Source: Undibacterium piscinae
GTDB lineage: Bacteria > Pseudomonadota > Gammaproteobacteria > Burkholderiales > Burkholderiaceae_D
Assembly: GCA_003970805.2 (NCBI GenBank)
Contig: CP051152.1
Span: 744,001-808,000 of the forward strand
Length of the DNA stretch: 64,000 bases
Direction of reading: 5' to 3'
Positions 9,380 to 18,495 of the stretch are shown here, in pieces (the first letter of the stretch is position 1; each line of letters starts with the position of its first letter). Below the pieces are notes generated by a model, which saw nothing but the letters and a program-made list of their open reading frames with translations, was not told where the DNA came from and searched no databases. The position numbers were made by a program, and so were the translations under genes.

Positions 9380-10429
9380 CCCCTTAAGGTGATAGGTATT
9401 GATGCCGTCACGATGAGCAAGGCATTTTCCAGATGCTCTCGGGTTAAGAATTTCCGGTCATCAGGTTAGTCTGCCCATCTTAAGGTGATAGGTATTGATA
9501 CCGTCACGCCACAAATGCAAACGCAGTTGCTGCCCATCTTGATGCGCCTTTGCAAAACGCCGTAAGTTACTTTCATATAAATAGGGCAAAGCGGCGATGA
9601 TTTTAAATGGTTCCTCTGGCGGGATATAAAAATCATTGGCAGTCTTATCACCGACGATAATATCGATGGTAACGCCACGCTTGAGTGCGCGATTGATCTC
9701 TCGCGTCACGGCAAGCGGGAAATTAAAATACGGTGTGCAGATTGTGATCTGCGTTTGAGCCGCCCCAAGCAACTGGCAAATAATACGATTGAGCGGATTA
9801 TTTTTACCTACGCCAAGCAAGGGGGTCACGCTCAATTCATGCGGCAAGCCAGACTGGCCGATGCGACTAAGCGGTACCAGATAGTGGGCGCGCTTCAAAT
9901 TCGCCCGAAAGCTGCGGATATCCCTCTTGATACTGCGAGTGCTAGGTATAGCAACGACATCGAGCCGGTGCACCGCAGCGGAGGCTAAAATATGCTCCTG
10001 AATAAACTGCACCATGCTATTGGCCAGCGTAGCATTTTGCAGCAGCAAGTAACGGTCATGGCGATATTTATCCAGCTTGTGCAGATACACGTTATTCAAG
10101 CTCGCGCCACTGTAAATCGTCAGGTCATCAATCACAAAACCCTTCAGATGCAGCACACCGAATAATTCACGGGTCTGCACCGGCACCCCGTAAATCGGTA
10201 CGCTTCCAACATGTAGACGACTTTGCTGCTGATACCAAACGGCATTACCATTTTGCTTGCCAGCGCCGATCAAGCCACGCTGCGCCCTATGCCAATCGAC
10301 CAACACCCGCACATCCAAGCTAGGTCGGGCCGCTTTGGCAGCGTACAAGGCGGCCAGAATCTCAGCACCGGCCTCATCGTGCTGCAGATACAGACTACAA
10401 AGGTAAATTCTGTGTTTAGCCTGGCGCAC
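9355..10429 (-). pseudogene. pssA: CDP-diacylglycerol-serine O-phosphatidyltransferase (PssA, PLD type), truncated and rearranged
   Basis: The open part (10429-9461) matches the PLD-superfamily PssA: VRVLVDWHRAQRG, the first HxK motif in VLHLKGFVIDD, SGASLNNVYLH, and a second HxK in INTYHLK. It starts about 45 residues late at GTG 10429, with a stop just before it. After INTYHLK the frame breaks. The following bases still spell the eroded 'TGNSLNPRA..LENALLI' segment (about 9470-9420), after which a second copy of 'RDGINTYHLKGLWV' appears (about 9416-9372). Part of the gene is thus duplicated out of order. PssA makes phosphatidylserine, the precursor of phosphatidylethanolamine, so an intact copy should exist elsewhere. 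Confidence 0.8.
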
Positions 10430-10950
10430 AGCTCAGTGTTGAAGTCTTGATGGCATCGGCTTGCCTCCCCTTAATCAATCGCGCAGTGGAAATTGAGGGG
10501 GTGGCGTATTGGGATGGCGGCTTAAGTGCGAATCCCCCGCTACTGCCCCTAGTGTATCAATGCCAGGCGAATAATTTACTGCTAGTGTTATTGCAAGAAC
10601 AGAAGCAATCCGCACAGGCAGCACCCAGCTCAGCCAATGACATCTGGCATAGACTGAGCGAAATGGGTTTTAGTAGCTGCTATCTGACGGAGATGGATGG
10701 TTTATTAGCAGCCAAACAGCAAGCAAAGCGATCATACTTTGGCTTCGGTCGCTTAGAACGGCGATTGCGCGCCTTACAGATACACCAGATAGAACTGCCG
10801 CAAGCGATAGGCCAACTGGCGCCGCACAGCAAGATGTACGCAGAAGAGAAATTTTTACAGAGCTTACATAAGGCGGGAAGAAATCAAGCCGAGCGATGGC
10901 TAACGCAATATTTTGCAAGCGCAAACAAGCTAAGCAGCAGTCCGGCGTAG
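10426..10950 (+). pseudogene. Patatin-like phospholipase, C-terminal half only
   Basis: In frame from 10426 the sequence reads AQLSVEVLMASACLP, then WDGGLSANPPL. The latter holds the Asp of the patatin Ser-Asp dyad. The N-terminal glycine-rich oxyanion loop and the GxSxG nucleophile are absent, so no lipase activity is possible. The listed start (TTG 10447) is only an artefact of the break. It abuts the truncated 5' end of pssA, which runs the other way: both genes lost their 5' ends at one junction near 10426-10429. Confidence 0.75.
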
Positions 10951-10955
10951 GCAAA

Positions 10956-10983
10956 CGCCTAGCCGACGGCAAGCGACTAGGCG
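10956..10983. terminator. Hairpin after the patatin remnant
   Basis: CGCCTAG (10956-10962) and CTAGGCG (10977-10983) form a perfect 7-bp stem around a 14-base loop just after the patatin stop. There is no T-run, so function as an intrinsic terminator is doubtful. Confidence 0.3.
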
Positions 10984-11231
10984 AGGCGTGGCAAAGAAGT
11001 CGCTAAACTCTTCAATTTTGCAAATAACCCTGATCGCGCTGGCGCATGCGTGCGCGGTGCATTCCGCTGAGCCAAATCGACATGAGCTGCATCGGTGTAG
11101 CCATCTAAGGCATCTAAACGAAAACGACCTAAGGATTCTATCGTGTCAGGCGCATGTTTGATATTCGGCGCTAGGCGACGGCTAACATAATCGGAAACTG
11201 GGGTGGTAAATAAGAGATGAGGAATTAACAT
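10977..11231 (-). CDS. Hypothetical protein, 84 residues, weak support
   Basis: I do not recognise this frame. It opens with MLIPHLLFTTPVSDYV and has a basic C-terminus. There is no clear ribosome-binding site and no membrane helix or signal peptide. Codon use is plausible for the neighbourhood (many Ala, Arg and Asp codons), which is the only positive sign. It may be a real short gene, a remnant, or chance. Confidence 0.25.
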   Translation of the reverse strand: MLIPHLLFTTPVSDYVSRRLAPNIKHAPDTIESLGRFRLDALDGYTDAAHVDLAQRNAPRTHAPARSGLFAKLKSLATSLPRLA

Positions 11232-11524
11232 GGAAATTGACTATTACATTGACTAGGCAGGCATTTTGCCGCGCCGCAACAAATAATGCCAATGACTAAA
11301 TTAGATAGATGGTATTCCTGAGCCGAATAACTGCCCCCTCCAAACTTCAGTAGCCCGATTCATTAATATCGATTGTTAAGGATTGCAACAACCCACCTGC
11401 ATAGTCTTTGTTTATTTGAGTTTTGACTTCGCACAGTGCATACTTGGCTCGAGTGCCAGTCCTTGCGGTTTTTTTAAAATGTCGCAAACGCCACCAACTT
11501 TTATCATTAACACAAAAAAGTGAA
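11232..11524. other. Intergenic stretch without recognised gene
   Basis: The space before the solute-binding protein gene holds no convincing frame, repeat or hairpin. The part from about 11230 to 11420 is AT-rich and is the likely promoter region, but I could not choose a -35/-10 pair with confidence. Confidence 0.4.
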
Positions 11525-12349
11525 ATGGCGAAATTTCATCTATCTCTAAATGCTTTTACTTTTCAAGTGCTAAGGCGTTCGCGTTTGGTCTGGCGCAATG
11601 GCAGCTTAGGTGATTTTCTGTTGTGCATTTTACTGCTGTTTGTCGCGGCCACTCCAACATTGACAGCGGCAGCCGAGGCACCTAGTCTCACTATTTGCAG
11701 TGGCGACTTCCCACCGTATAACAGCCCACTCTTACCCAATCTAGGGCCAGTTGTCGAGATTACTACGGAAGCCTTCCGCCGATCCGGTATCTCGATACAA
11801 GTGATTTTCATGCCTTGGGCGCGCATCCTCAAAGAAGGTCAAAATGCCAAATGCGCGATTCTGGGTATCTGGCGCAACGCCCAGCGCGATCAGCAATTTG
11901 TCTACACGCAAGCCATACTCGAACAAGAATTAGGTTACTTTGCCAGACGCAGTAGTAATTTTAAGAACTCCAAACCTCTGCAACTAGAGACCCTGGTCAT
12001 AGGTGTAGAGCGTGGCAGCTATCTTTCCCCGGAATTGGAAGGCAAACAATATAGCTTCGACATCGCCAATAGCTTGCTTCTTAATCTGCGCAAACTGGCT
12101 AAAGGGCGTATCGATCTTGCATACGGAAATAAGGCCGCTGGCGAATACCTGATCAATACCGACCCTGAGTTAAACGATCCCCTAGTATGGCTAAACCCCA
12201 GCTTGGAATCAAAGCCTATTTATCTTGCGTTCTCCAACAGCTATCCAGAAAAAGAACACTTAATCTTGGCCTACAATCAAGGCTTGACGAGTATGAAAGC
12301 CGATGGGAGTTTCAAAAAAATCCTCTTAAAGGCCAAGCTCTCGCCTTAG
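11525..12349 (+). CDS. Periplasmic solute-binding protein (SBP_bac_3-like)
   Basis: I prefer ATG 11525 to the upstream 11423. A long basic leader is followed by a hydrophobic stretch (DFLLCILLLFVAATPTLTAAA) and a mature start near EAPSLTICSGDFPPYN. This resembles the family-3 binding proteins without a linked permease that occur in many copies in beta- and gammaproteobacteria. Lobes include VVEITTEAFRRSGI and MPWARILKEGQNAKCAILGIWR. The ligand is unknown. It stops just before the convergent end of the GntR gene. A similar orphan binding protein lies at 30918-31715. Confidence 0.75.
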   Translation: MAKFHLSLNAFTFQVLRRSRLVWRNGSLGDFLLCILLLFVAATPTLTAAAEAPSLTICSGDFPPYNSPLLPNLGPVVEITTEAFRRSGISIQVIFMPWARILKEGQNAKCAILGIWRNAQRDQQFVYTQAILEQELGYFARRSSNFKNSKPLQLETLVIGVERGSYLSPELEGKQYSFDIANSLLLNLRKLAKGRIDLAYGNKAAGEYLINTDPELNDPLVWLNPSLESKPIYLAFSNSYPEKEHLILAYNQGLTSMKADGSFKKILLKAKLSP

Positions 12350-12357
12350 TTTAGGCG

Positions 12358-13005
12358 CTATTTGCACACCAATTTCAGATATTGGGCGGCATAAAATAAA
12401 TCCTGCTCTATGGCCCTACGCACCGCAGCACCATCGCGTCTTTGTAGCGCGGCAACGACATCCTCATGTGCATCATTGAGTTTGAGACTGTAGTGTTTAT
12501 CCTCAAAAAGTTGGTTAGAAACTGGCCCAACTTTTAGCCATACTGTTTCGATTAATTCCATCAACATGGGCGAACCACTGGCCCGATATAAACTAGTATG
12601 AAATTCTTCATTCGCCTCCAGATAGGCGGTGACCTGGTTCGCTGCTATTGCGCTGGCCATCTGTGCGCTGAGCAACTGCATCTTGGCCAGGCCTGCTTCA
12701 TTCATCCGGTAAGCGCCCTGCTCGGCCGCTTGTCCTTCTAGTAGCAGGCGTATCTGCAAAACATCATCAAACTGGGCGCGTTTTAGTTGAGGCACCATCA
12801 CACCACAGTTGGGGGTATTCACCAGAGCCCCTTCGGCGGCGAGCCGCTGCAATGCCGCACGCACCGGCATGATGCCAACACCCAATTCGTCGGCAACCTG
12901 TCTAATCTTCAGGCGCTCGCCCGGCAAAAATCGCCCTACCGTCAGCCATTGATGTAAGGTCTGATAGGTTTTATCCTGCAAGGTAGAAGAAGGTTTTTCT
13001 GGCAA
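12358..13005 (-). CDS. GntR-family regulator with FCD ligand domain
   Basis: A 215-residue protein with an N-terminal winged HTH (LQDKTYQTLHQWLTVGRFLPGERLKIRQVADELGVGIMPVRAALQRLAAEGAL), then an FCD domain holding the usual acidic and His metal-site region (EANEEFHTSLYRASG; HEDVVAAL). It is the last gene of the operon with the aminotransferase and the glutamine-synthetase-like enzyme, 42 bases behind the former. It probably represses this operon and responds to its substrate. The two TGATCA-centred palindromes upstream of the operon are its likely sites. Confidence 0.88.
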   Translation of the reverse strand: MPEKPSSTLQDKTYQTLHQWLTVGRFLPGERLKIRQVADELGVGIMPVRAALQRLAAEGALVNTPNCGVMVPQLKRAQFDDVLQIRLLLEGQAAEQGAYRMNEAGLAKMQLLSAQMASAIAANQVTAYLEANEEFHTSLYRASGSPMLMELIETVWLKVGPVSNQLFEDKHYSLKLNDAHEDVVAALQRRDGAAVRRAIEQDLFYAAQYLKLVCK

Positions 13006-13047
13006 AACTATGCTCCAATAAATGATGAAGTTGAGGAATCGCTGATT

Positions 13048-14472
13048 TTACTCAGGCGACCGAATTTTCAATTGGTGCAGGCAATCTTCAAACACCGCAA
13101 GAAACGTATCTATGTCGCTCCTTTGGGTCTGTGGGCAGACCAGCATCATGTTATGAAATGGCGTGATCAAAATGCCGCGATTGAGTAAGTACAGATGAAT
13201 CACTTGCTCCAGCTCACTATCTAAAATTAATGCGGCAGCACTGCCATTGCCCGGTGCCAGCTGAGAAAATTGAAACTCGGTACGCGCCCCGACTTGTGTC
13301 ACGCACCAAGGCAAACCAAGTTTGCCGATTACAGCACGCAAACCGGCCGCCAAATAATCGGCCAGCGAAAACATCTGTGCGTATGCGGCATCGCTCATGA
13401 CCTCAGCAAGATTGGCGCGCATCGCCGTCATGCTCAGCATATTTGCGGTCAGTGTGGTACCGATACCAGAATGCCCGGGTGGCGCCAAGCGCTTAGCTTG
13501 TTCTACTCGCCTGGCCAGCTCCTGGCTAAATCCATACACAGCACAAGCGACGCCCCCAGCTAAGGGCTTGCCCACTACCAAAGCGTCAGGTTGCAGACCG
13601 TGCTCTCTGGTGTAGCCGCCCATGCCCGAACTGATAGTATGCGTTTCATCGAGTACCAGTAATGTGCCGTAACGTCGTAAAATTTCTTGCGCCGCTTCCC
13701 AGTAGCCAGGTTGGGGCAAGACCATGCCTATATTTGTCATGACCGGTTCCGCCAGCACGCAGGCCACGTCCCGATTGGACAAGGCGGCTTCTAAGGCAGC
13801 GAGATCATTAAATTCCACCACCACAGTATTTGCGGTGAGATCAGTCACCTGTCCTAATAAACTATCACGCTGACGTGGCACACCATCGACCAAGTCGACA
13901 AAAACATCATCCACGGTGCCGTGATAGCAGCCGTTAAACACCAAGATTTTGGGGCGCTGAGTCGCTGCGCGTAACCAGCGCAAGACGAAACGATTAGCGT
14001 CCGAAGCACTCAAGGCGAACTGCCAGACCGCCAGACCAAAACGGCGCGCCAATTCTTCAGCGACCCAGACTGCGTCTTCCGAGGCTAACATCGCTGTATA
14101 GCCACGCACTGCCTGATGCGCCAGTGCACGCGCCACCGGTGGTGGTGCGTGGCCGAACATTGCGCCCGTATCGCCCAAGCAAAAATCAAGATATTGATGA
14201 CCGTCCACATCGACCACCTGAGCACCACTGGCATGACTAATATTGAGAGGAAACGGAGTGGACCAGTCACTCATCCAGTGTAAGGGAACTCCAAACAGCA
14301 TGTGTTCAGCCGCTCTCAGGGCTAAGGCTTGCGAGCGCGGATTTTTTTCTATAAAACGTGCAAGTTCCTGTTTATGCAAAGCCTGCGCGCGTAGCCAGTC
14401 TATGCCGCAACGAGTGCTGGTAGCGCTGCTTACGGCGACAGCAGTCGCCTGGTTAGAGTTGAAATTTTCCAT
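13048..14472 (-). CDS. Class III (PLP-dependent) aminotransferase
   Basis: A 474-residue member of the aspartate-aminotransferase-family class III group, related to glutamate-1-semialdehyde aminomutase and omega-amino acid transaminases. Visible features are the substrate/cofactor loop FNGCYHGTVDD, the Asp that binds the pyridine nitrogen (LVLDETHT), the Schiff-base Lys in ALVVGKPLAGG, and GIGTTLTANMLS. It lies 95 bases behind the glutamine-synthetase-like gene and ahead of the GntR regulator. The context suggests oxidation or transamination of a gamma-glutamylated or free amine, but the true substrate is an inference. Not hemL: the operon context and N-terminus differ. Confidence 0.85.
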   Translation of the reverse strand: MENFNSNQATAVAVSSATSTRCGIDWLRAQALHKQELARFIEKNPRSQALALRAAEHMLFGVPLHWMSDWSTPFPLNISHASGAQVVDVDGHQYLDFCLGDTGAMFGHAPPPVARALAHQAVRGYTAMLASEDAVWVAEELARRFGLAVWQFALSASDANRFVLRWLRAATQRPKILVFNGCYHGTVDDVFVDLVDGVPRQRDSLLGQVTDLTANTVVVEFNDLAALEAALSNRDVACVLAEPVMTNIGMVLPQPGYWEAAQEILRRYGTLLVLDETHTISSGMGGYTREHGLQPDALVVGKPLAGGVACAVYGFSQELARRVEQAKRLAPPGHSGIGTTLTANMLSMTAMRANLAEVMSDAAYAQMFSLADYLAAGLRAVIGKLGLPWCVTQVGARTEFQFSQLAPGNGSAAALILDSELEQVIHLYLLNRGILITPFHNMMLVCPQTQRSDIDTFLAVFEDCLHQLKIRSPE

Positions 14473-14567
14473 TATCGTATGCCGTCCCTAGTTGGTTTTT
14501 TCTGTTCTCTATTTTGTGCAGCGCGCTAGCCGCACGCCGCGCGGGGCGCGACCCTCCGAGCTTACGA

Positions 14568-15905
14568 TCACACCAACAACATCAAGTGTTCTCGCTCCCA
14601 CGAACTAATCACACGGCTATAGGTGGCAAATTCAAGTTCCTTTACTTCACAAAAGGCTTTTACGAACAGTTCGCCCAAGATCTCGCCCAAGGGCAGACAG
14701 GCGCGCATACGCACGATGGCGTCTTCCAGATTGCGCGGCAATTCATCATGCACATGCTCGGCACTACCATCAGTCGCGGGCGAAGGCGTCATCGCATTCA
14801 CCATTCCCAGATAACCACAGGCCAAGGTGGCCGCCATCGCCAGGTAGGGATTCACATCCACACCTGGCACACGGTTCTCTATGCGTCGATTGTGAGAGTC
14901 AGAATTAGGTATGCGTATCCCGCAACTACGATTATCGTAGCCCCAGCGCACATTGGTCGGCGCCGACATGAAACGGGATAGACGTCGATACGAGTTGACG
15001 TAAGGAGCAAACATTAACATCGCCTGCGGCACGTATTGCTCCAAGCCAGCCAAATAATTAAAAAATAAGGCACTGGCACTACCATCCGCATTCGAGAATA
15101 TGTTCTGCCCAGTATTCGCATCGAGAATGCTTTGGTGGATATGCATGGCACTACCTGGTTCTTGCTCCATGGGTTTTGCCATGAAGGTGGCGAAAATACC
15201 GTGTCTGAGTGCAGTCTCGCGCACTGCGCGCTTGAACAGAAACACGCGATCTGCCAGCTCCAGCGCATTACCATGCGAGAAATTAATCTCCATCTGGCCA
15301 GCACCCGCCTCATGGATTAGGGTCTCAACGCCCAAGTCATGACTAGTGCAAAACGCAGACAACTCCAGAAAGAATGGGTCAAAATCATTTACCGCATCAA
15401 TCGAATACGATTGCCGTCCAGACTCGGGCTTACCAGTGCGTCCTAGCGGCGGCGTCAAAGGCTCATGCGGATTACTATTGCGCGCCACCAGATAAAACTC
15501 CATCTCGGGTGCCACCACCGGCTGCCATCCGCGCTCGCTATATAACTTGAGTACTTGCCGCAACACCGCACGGGGCGACAAGCCTACCGGACTACCGTCA
15601 AAATTCACGCAATCATGTATTACTAGAGCCACCGCCTCTGCCGCCCAAGGCACTATCCGTATGGTGGCTGGATCTGGCAGGCATATCATGTCAGGATCGG
15701 TAGGCCCGACATACGGTCCATTCGCCGGTTGTTCGCCATTCACGGTATTGAGTAAAACACTCTTGGGTATGCGCATTTCACCGGCAGACAAAAACAGGTC
15801 GCGCGGCAGAATTTTCCCGCGCGCGATTCCCGTCATGTCAGCAATCACACATTCGACTTCATGGATGTTTTTACTTTTTAAAAAATCGTGCATGGCTTGC
15901 GACAT
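14568..15905 (-). CDS. Glutamine synthetase family enzyme (gamma-glutamyl-polyamine synthetase-like)
   Basis: The protein has 445 residues and opens like PuuA-type enzymes (HEVECVIADMTGIARGKILP). It keeps the catalytic core: EMEFYLV, the Glu-rich metal site (HEAGAGQMEINFSHG), the MHIHQS motif, APTNVRWGYDNRS and NRRIENRVPGVDVNPYLAMAA. The adenylylation-type tail of GlnA is absent. Such enzymes ligate glutamate to putrescine or other amines with ATP, the first step of glutamylated polyamine breakdown. First gene of an operon with a class III aminotransferase and a GntR regulator. The promoter is at 16003-16031. Confidence 0.88.
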   Translation of the reverse strand: MSQAMHDFLKSKNIHEVECVIADMTGIARGKILPRDLFLSAGEMRIPKSVLLNTVNGEQPANGPYVGPTDPDMICLPDPATIRIVPWAAEAVALVIHDCVNFDGSPVGLSPRAVLRQVLKLYSERGWQPVVAPEMEFYLVARNSNPHEPLTPPLGRTGKPESGRQSYSIDAVNDFDPFFLELSAFCTSHDLGVETLIHEAGAGQMEINFSHGNALELADRVFLFKRAVRETALRHGIFATFMAKPMEQEPGSAMHIHQSILDANTGQNIFSNADGSASALFFNYLAGLEQYVPQAMLMFAPYVNSYRRLSRFMSAPTNVRWGYDNRSCGIRIPNSDSHNRRIENRVPGVDVNPYLAMAATLACGYLGMVNAMTPSPATDGSAEHVHDELPRNLEDAIVRMRACLPLGEILGELFVKAFCEVKELEFATYSRVISSWEREHLMLLV

Positions 15906-15993
15906 TTTCAGTCTCCGGATTCGTAATCAACATGGTCACACTAAATCTGTAAAGCAGCTGAAAAAGGTTTTAGAGCGCCGCATCAACAAATTT

Positions 15994-16003
15994 TGTGATC
16001 ACA
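15994..16003. promoter_or_regulatory. Perfect palindrome TGTGATCACA overlapping the operon promoter
   Basis: The site ends on the first base of the -10 hexamer of the glutamine-synthetase-like operon (minus strand), ideal for repression. A related site, ATGTGATCATAT, is centred 62 bp upstream (16055-16066), about six helical turns away and upstream of the -35. The operon encodes a GntR/FCD regulator, the natural candidate to bind both. Confidence 0.6.
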
Positions 16004-16031
16004 TCATATTCAATTAGTCGAAATACGTCAA
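16003..16031 (-). promoter_or_regulatory. Sigma-70-type promoter of the GS-aminotransferase-GntR operon
   Basis: On the minus strand, TTGACG (16031-16026) is followed after exactly 17 bases by TATGAT (16008-16003). Transcription would start near 15995, leaving a leader of about 90 bases before the ATG at 15905. Confidence 0.65.
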
Positions 16032-16054
16032 AAATAATTCAAATATTTATTAAT

Positions 16055-16066
16055 ATGTGATCATAT
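16055..16066. promoter_or_regulatory. Second TGATCA-centred operator candidate
   Basis: ATGTGATCATAT shares the TGTGATCA core with the site at 15994-16003 and lies on the far side of the -35 box. Two such sites in helical phase suggest looping by a GntR dimer of dimers. They could instead serve the plus-strand DUF4105 gene. Confidence 0.45.
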
Positions 16067-16278
16067 ATTACTTTAAAACCAGAAAAAACGATCATTTCCA
16101 TCCTAACTCAAAGCTTGAGGCTAGTTCAGAGTTTTGAGATAAAACCCTGCTCTATTATCATTAATCATTGATTATTTTTTATGTAAGATTTATTCTCCAC
16201 AAGAATTTACACTTACGCCCGTCATACATAATTCACGGCTCAACCTTTAAAGCTCAAACGCTTACGCAAGGCCAATTT

Positions 16279-17304
16279 ATGAAATTATTTTCTCTTCGCA
16301 TAGCGCGCGCCCTTGCACTGGCTTTGCTCTTCTTACTCATACTGGGCATAGGTATCTGGGGCACTCTGGCGTTCGCCATCAGCGGCCCAGCAAACCTCCT
16401 ATTGCGATATAGTTTAAGTGCATTTTTTGCTCTTAATTGCCTGATCAGTCTGATCGCACTAACACAAGCACGCTGGCGCTGGCGCGGCTTGATCGTCTAT
16501 AGCATCGTGTTTGCCCTCACGTTAATTTGGTGGGCCAGTGTAAAACCATCCAACGATAGAAACTGGCAAGAAGGCGTCGCTGTGCCGCCCTGGGCCAAAA
16601 TAGACGGAGACTTAGTGACCGTCCACAATATTCGCAATATCGTCTACCGCAGCGAAACTGATTACACGGTCGCCTATTACGATAGGACTTTCGATCTGCG
16701 CAAATTAGAAGGCGTCGATGTCGTCACCGTGCATTGGATGGGGCCTGCGATTGCCCATGTATTTCTGAGCTTCGCATTTGCCGGCGACCAGCATCTGGCA
16801 ATATCGATAGAAACGCGCAATCAAAAAGGCGAAGGCTATTCCACTTTAAAAGGCTTTTTCCGCCAATACGAACTCCATTATGTCGTTGCTGATGAGCGCG
16901 ATGTAATACGCCTGCGCACCAACTACAGGCACAATCCGCCTGAAGATGTCTATGTCTACCGCGCTCGCGGTGTGGATGGTGATGGGCAGCGCCTATTTTT
17001 AGAATATATCGCGCAGATAAACAGCTTGAAAACCACACCCGAGTTTTACAATAGTTTAACGACAAATTGCACCACCAATATCTGGCTCAATGCGCGCGTC
17101 AATCCTGACAATTTACCGTTAAGCTGGAAGATTTTAGCCAGCGGTTATCTGGCGGAGTATTTGTATGAGAATGACAGACTGGAGACTAAGGGCATGTCTT
17201 TTTCCGAGCTACAAAAGCAAGCATGGATCAATCCTCGGGCTCACGCCGTAGACAAAGCCGATAACTTTTCACAGTTGATCAGAATGCCGGCAATAAGCCG
17301 ATAA
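16279..17304 (+). CDS. DUF4105 membrane/periplasmic protein
   Basis: Translation probably starts at ATG 16279 (MKLFSLRIARALAL), because the 37 residues encoded upstream look non-coding. Three hydrophobic helices occupy roughly the first 110 residues. They are followed by a soluble DUF4105-type domain that includes VHNIRNIVYRSETDYTVAYYDRTFDL, HVFLSFAFAGDQHLAISIETRNQKGEGYS and the conserved Cys/Asn segment NSLTTNCTTNIWLNAR. The family has a papain-like look and is of unknown function, often encoded near lipoprotein-processing genes. Alone here, no operon partner. Confidence 0.8.
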   Translation: MKLFSLRIARALALALLFLLILGIGIWGTLAFAISGPANLLLRYSLSAFFALNCLISLIALTQARWRWRGLIVYSIVFALTLIWWASVKPSNDRNWQEGVAVPPWAKIDGDLVTVHNIRNIVYRSETDYTVAYYDRTFDLRKLEGVDVVTVHWMGPAIAHVFLSFAFAGDQHLAISIETRNQKGEGYSTLKGFFRQYELHYVVADERDVIRLRTNYRHNPPEDVYVYRARGVDGDGQRLFLEYIAQINSLKTTPEFYNSLTTNCTTNIWLNARVNPDNLPLSWKILASGYLAEYLYENDRLETKGMSFSELQKQAWINPRAHAVDKADNFSQLIRMPAISR

Positions 17305-17341
17305 ACCTGTAGGTGAGCAAAAATTAAAGTTAAGTTTAAAG

Positions 17342-17355
17342 ACGCAGATCTGCGT
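17342..17355. terminator. Perfect 14-bp palindrome between convergent genes
   Basis: ACGCAGATCTGCGT lies between the DUF4105 stop and the patatin-barrel remnant on the other strand. It could act as a bidirectional terminator stem, but with no spacer loop and no clear T-run this is uncertain. Confidence 0.3.
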
Positions 17356-17381
17356 TCAAAAGCGCAGACCATGTGTGTGAA

Positions 17382-18190
17382 TCAAAACGGTTTACCGAGG
17401 AAGAAGTACAAACTACTACTGCCATCCAGGGCATGACCGTAAGACAGATAAGCCGCACCGATAGGGGTATCGGTACCGACAAAAATACTGCCAGATCGAA
17501 GGATTTGATTTTGCGGATTACCTGCCACCAAGGGCTTACCATAGCGCCCTATTTCCAGGGAGCCACCGCCATAAGCGCCTTCAAGTATGCTGCCCTTCCA
17601 CAAACGGTGGTAGTACATCACCCTGGCAAAACTCAGACTATCGACTAAAAATTGTCCGTTCGCATAGCCGGATTGATTTAAAAACCCGCCCATACTGATT
17701 TGATTATAAGCAGGTAATTCCCCGCTACCCAGCGTACCAGCAGCGCGCCCGCCGACATTAAAAGTATGCGAGCCGAACGAATACGCTGCATTTGCATCCA
17801 GATCCCATTTGGTATAGCGTTGATCAGATTTTAGCACCGCATTAGTGTTGTACAACTGCAGTCGACTGTACACGCCGCTACGCGGAAACACCACACTATC
17901 GAGCTGATCAAATAGCAGTCTGGCGGTAAATGCCCCCTCTTTCACTCTGTTCTCGGAAAGCACTAAGTCAGGCGGACCTATATCTTTGGTTTGCCGCACT
18001 GAGCCCACCTGCACACCAGCTCTAATCTCTGCATATTGAGAAAACTGACTACCGACAAGCAGACCCGCGCCGCTGGTGATTTTCAAGTTGCAGCATCGCG
18101 CCCCCCTAGAGGTACTGCGCTGGATACCTGGTGTAATCGGTATTCACATACGCACTAATCGAACGCCATTCGACCCCTTGCGATAACTGG
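17382..18190 (-). pseudogene. Outer-membrane patatin/BamA-type barrel remnant
   Basis: The open part (18086-17382) encodes only beta-strand repeats of a BamA/TamA-like barrel: FPRSGVYSRLQLYNT, SFGSHTFNVGGRAAGTLG, YNQISMGGFLNQSGYANGQ, SFARVMYYHRLW, and a C-terminal strand ending in Phe (LYFFLGKPF), the usual outer-membrane signal. Upstream, an out-of-frame stretch near 18120-18185 still reads WRSISAYVNTDYTRYP, so erosion extends to about 18190. The patatin lipase and POTRA parts that precede such barrels in PlpD-like proteins are missing. Function is lost. Confidence 0.7.
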
Positions 18191-18495
18191 CCAGCACGTA
18201 GCTAAGTACAAAACGCGCTGGATTTTTCCGATATTCTGGTGCGGAGCAACAGCCGCGAAGACCGACACTATAGCATAAGGGGCCGAAATCTCAAAGCGCC
18301 TGACGACAGATTTTAATCGCGGCAGCCCATGCAGCATGCTTGCAGAGCATAAAACCGGCACCAAAAATACCGGGCAGCAATCAATGTCCGATAATAAATA
18401 TTGCTAAACGCTTACGTTCTTGCGTGGCTTCAGATATATTGGTGACAAAATTTGATGACATTTTTATTACGCCACAACGGCATCAAGGACTACGC

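Noticed and set aside
14514..14981. Plus-strand frame of 155 residues
   Set aside because: Antisense to the end of the glutamine-synthetase-like gene; no supporting signal.
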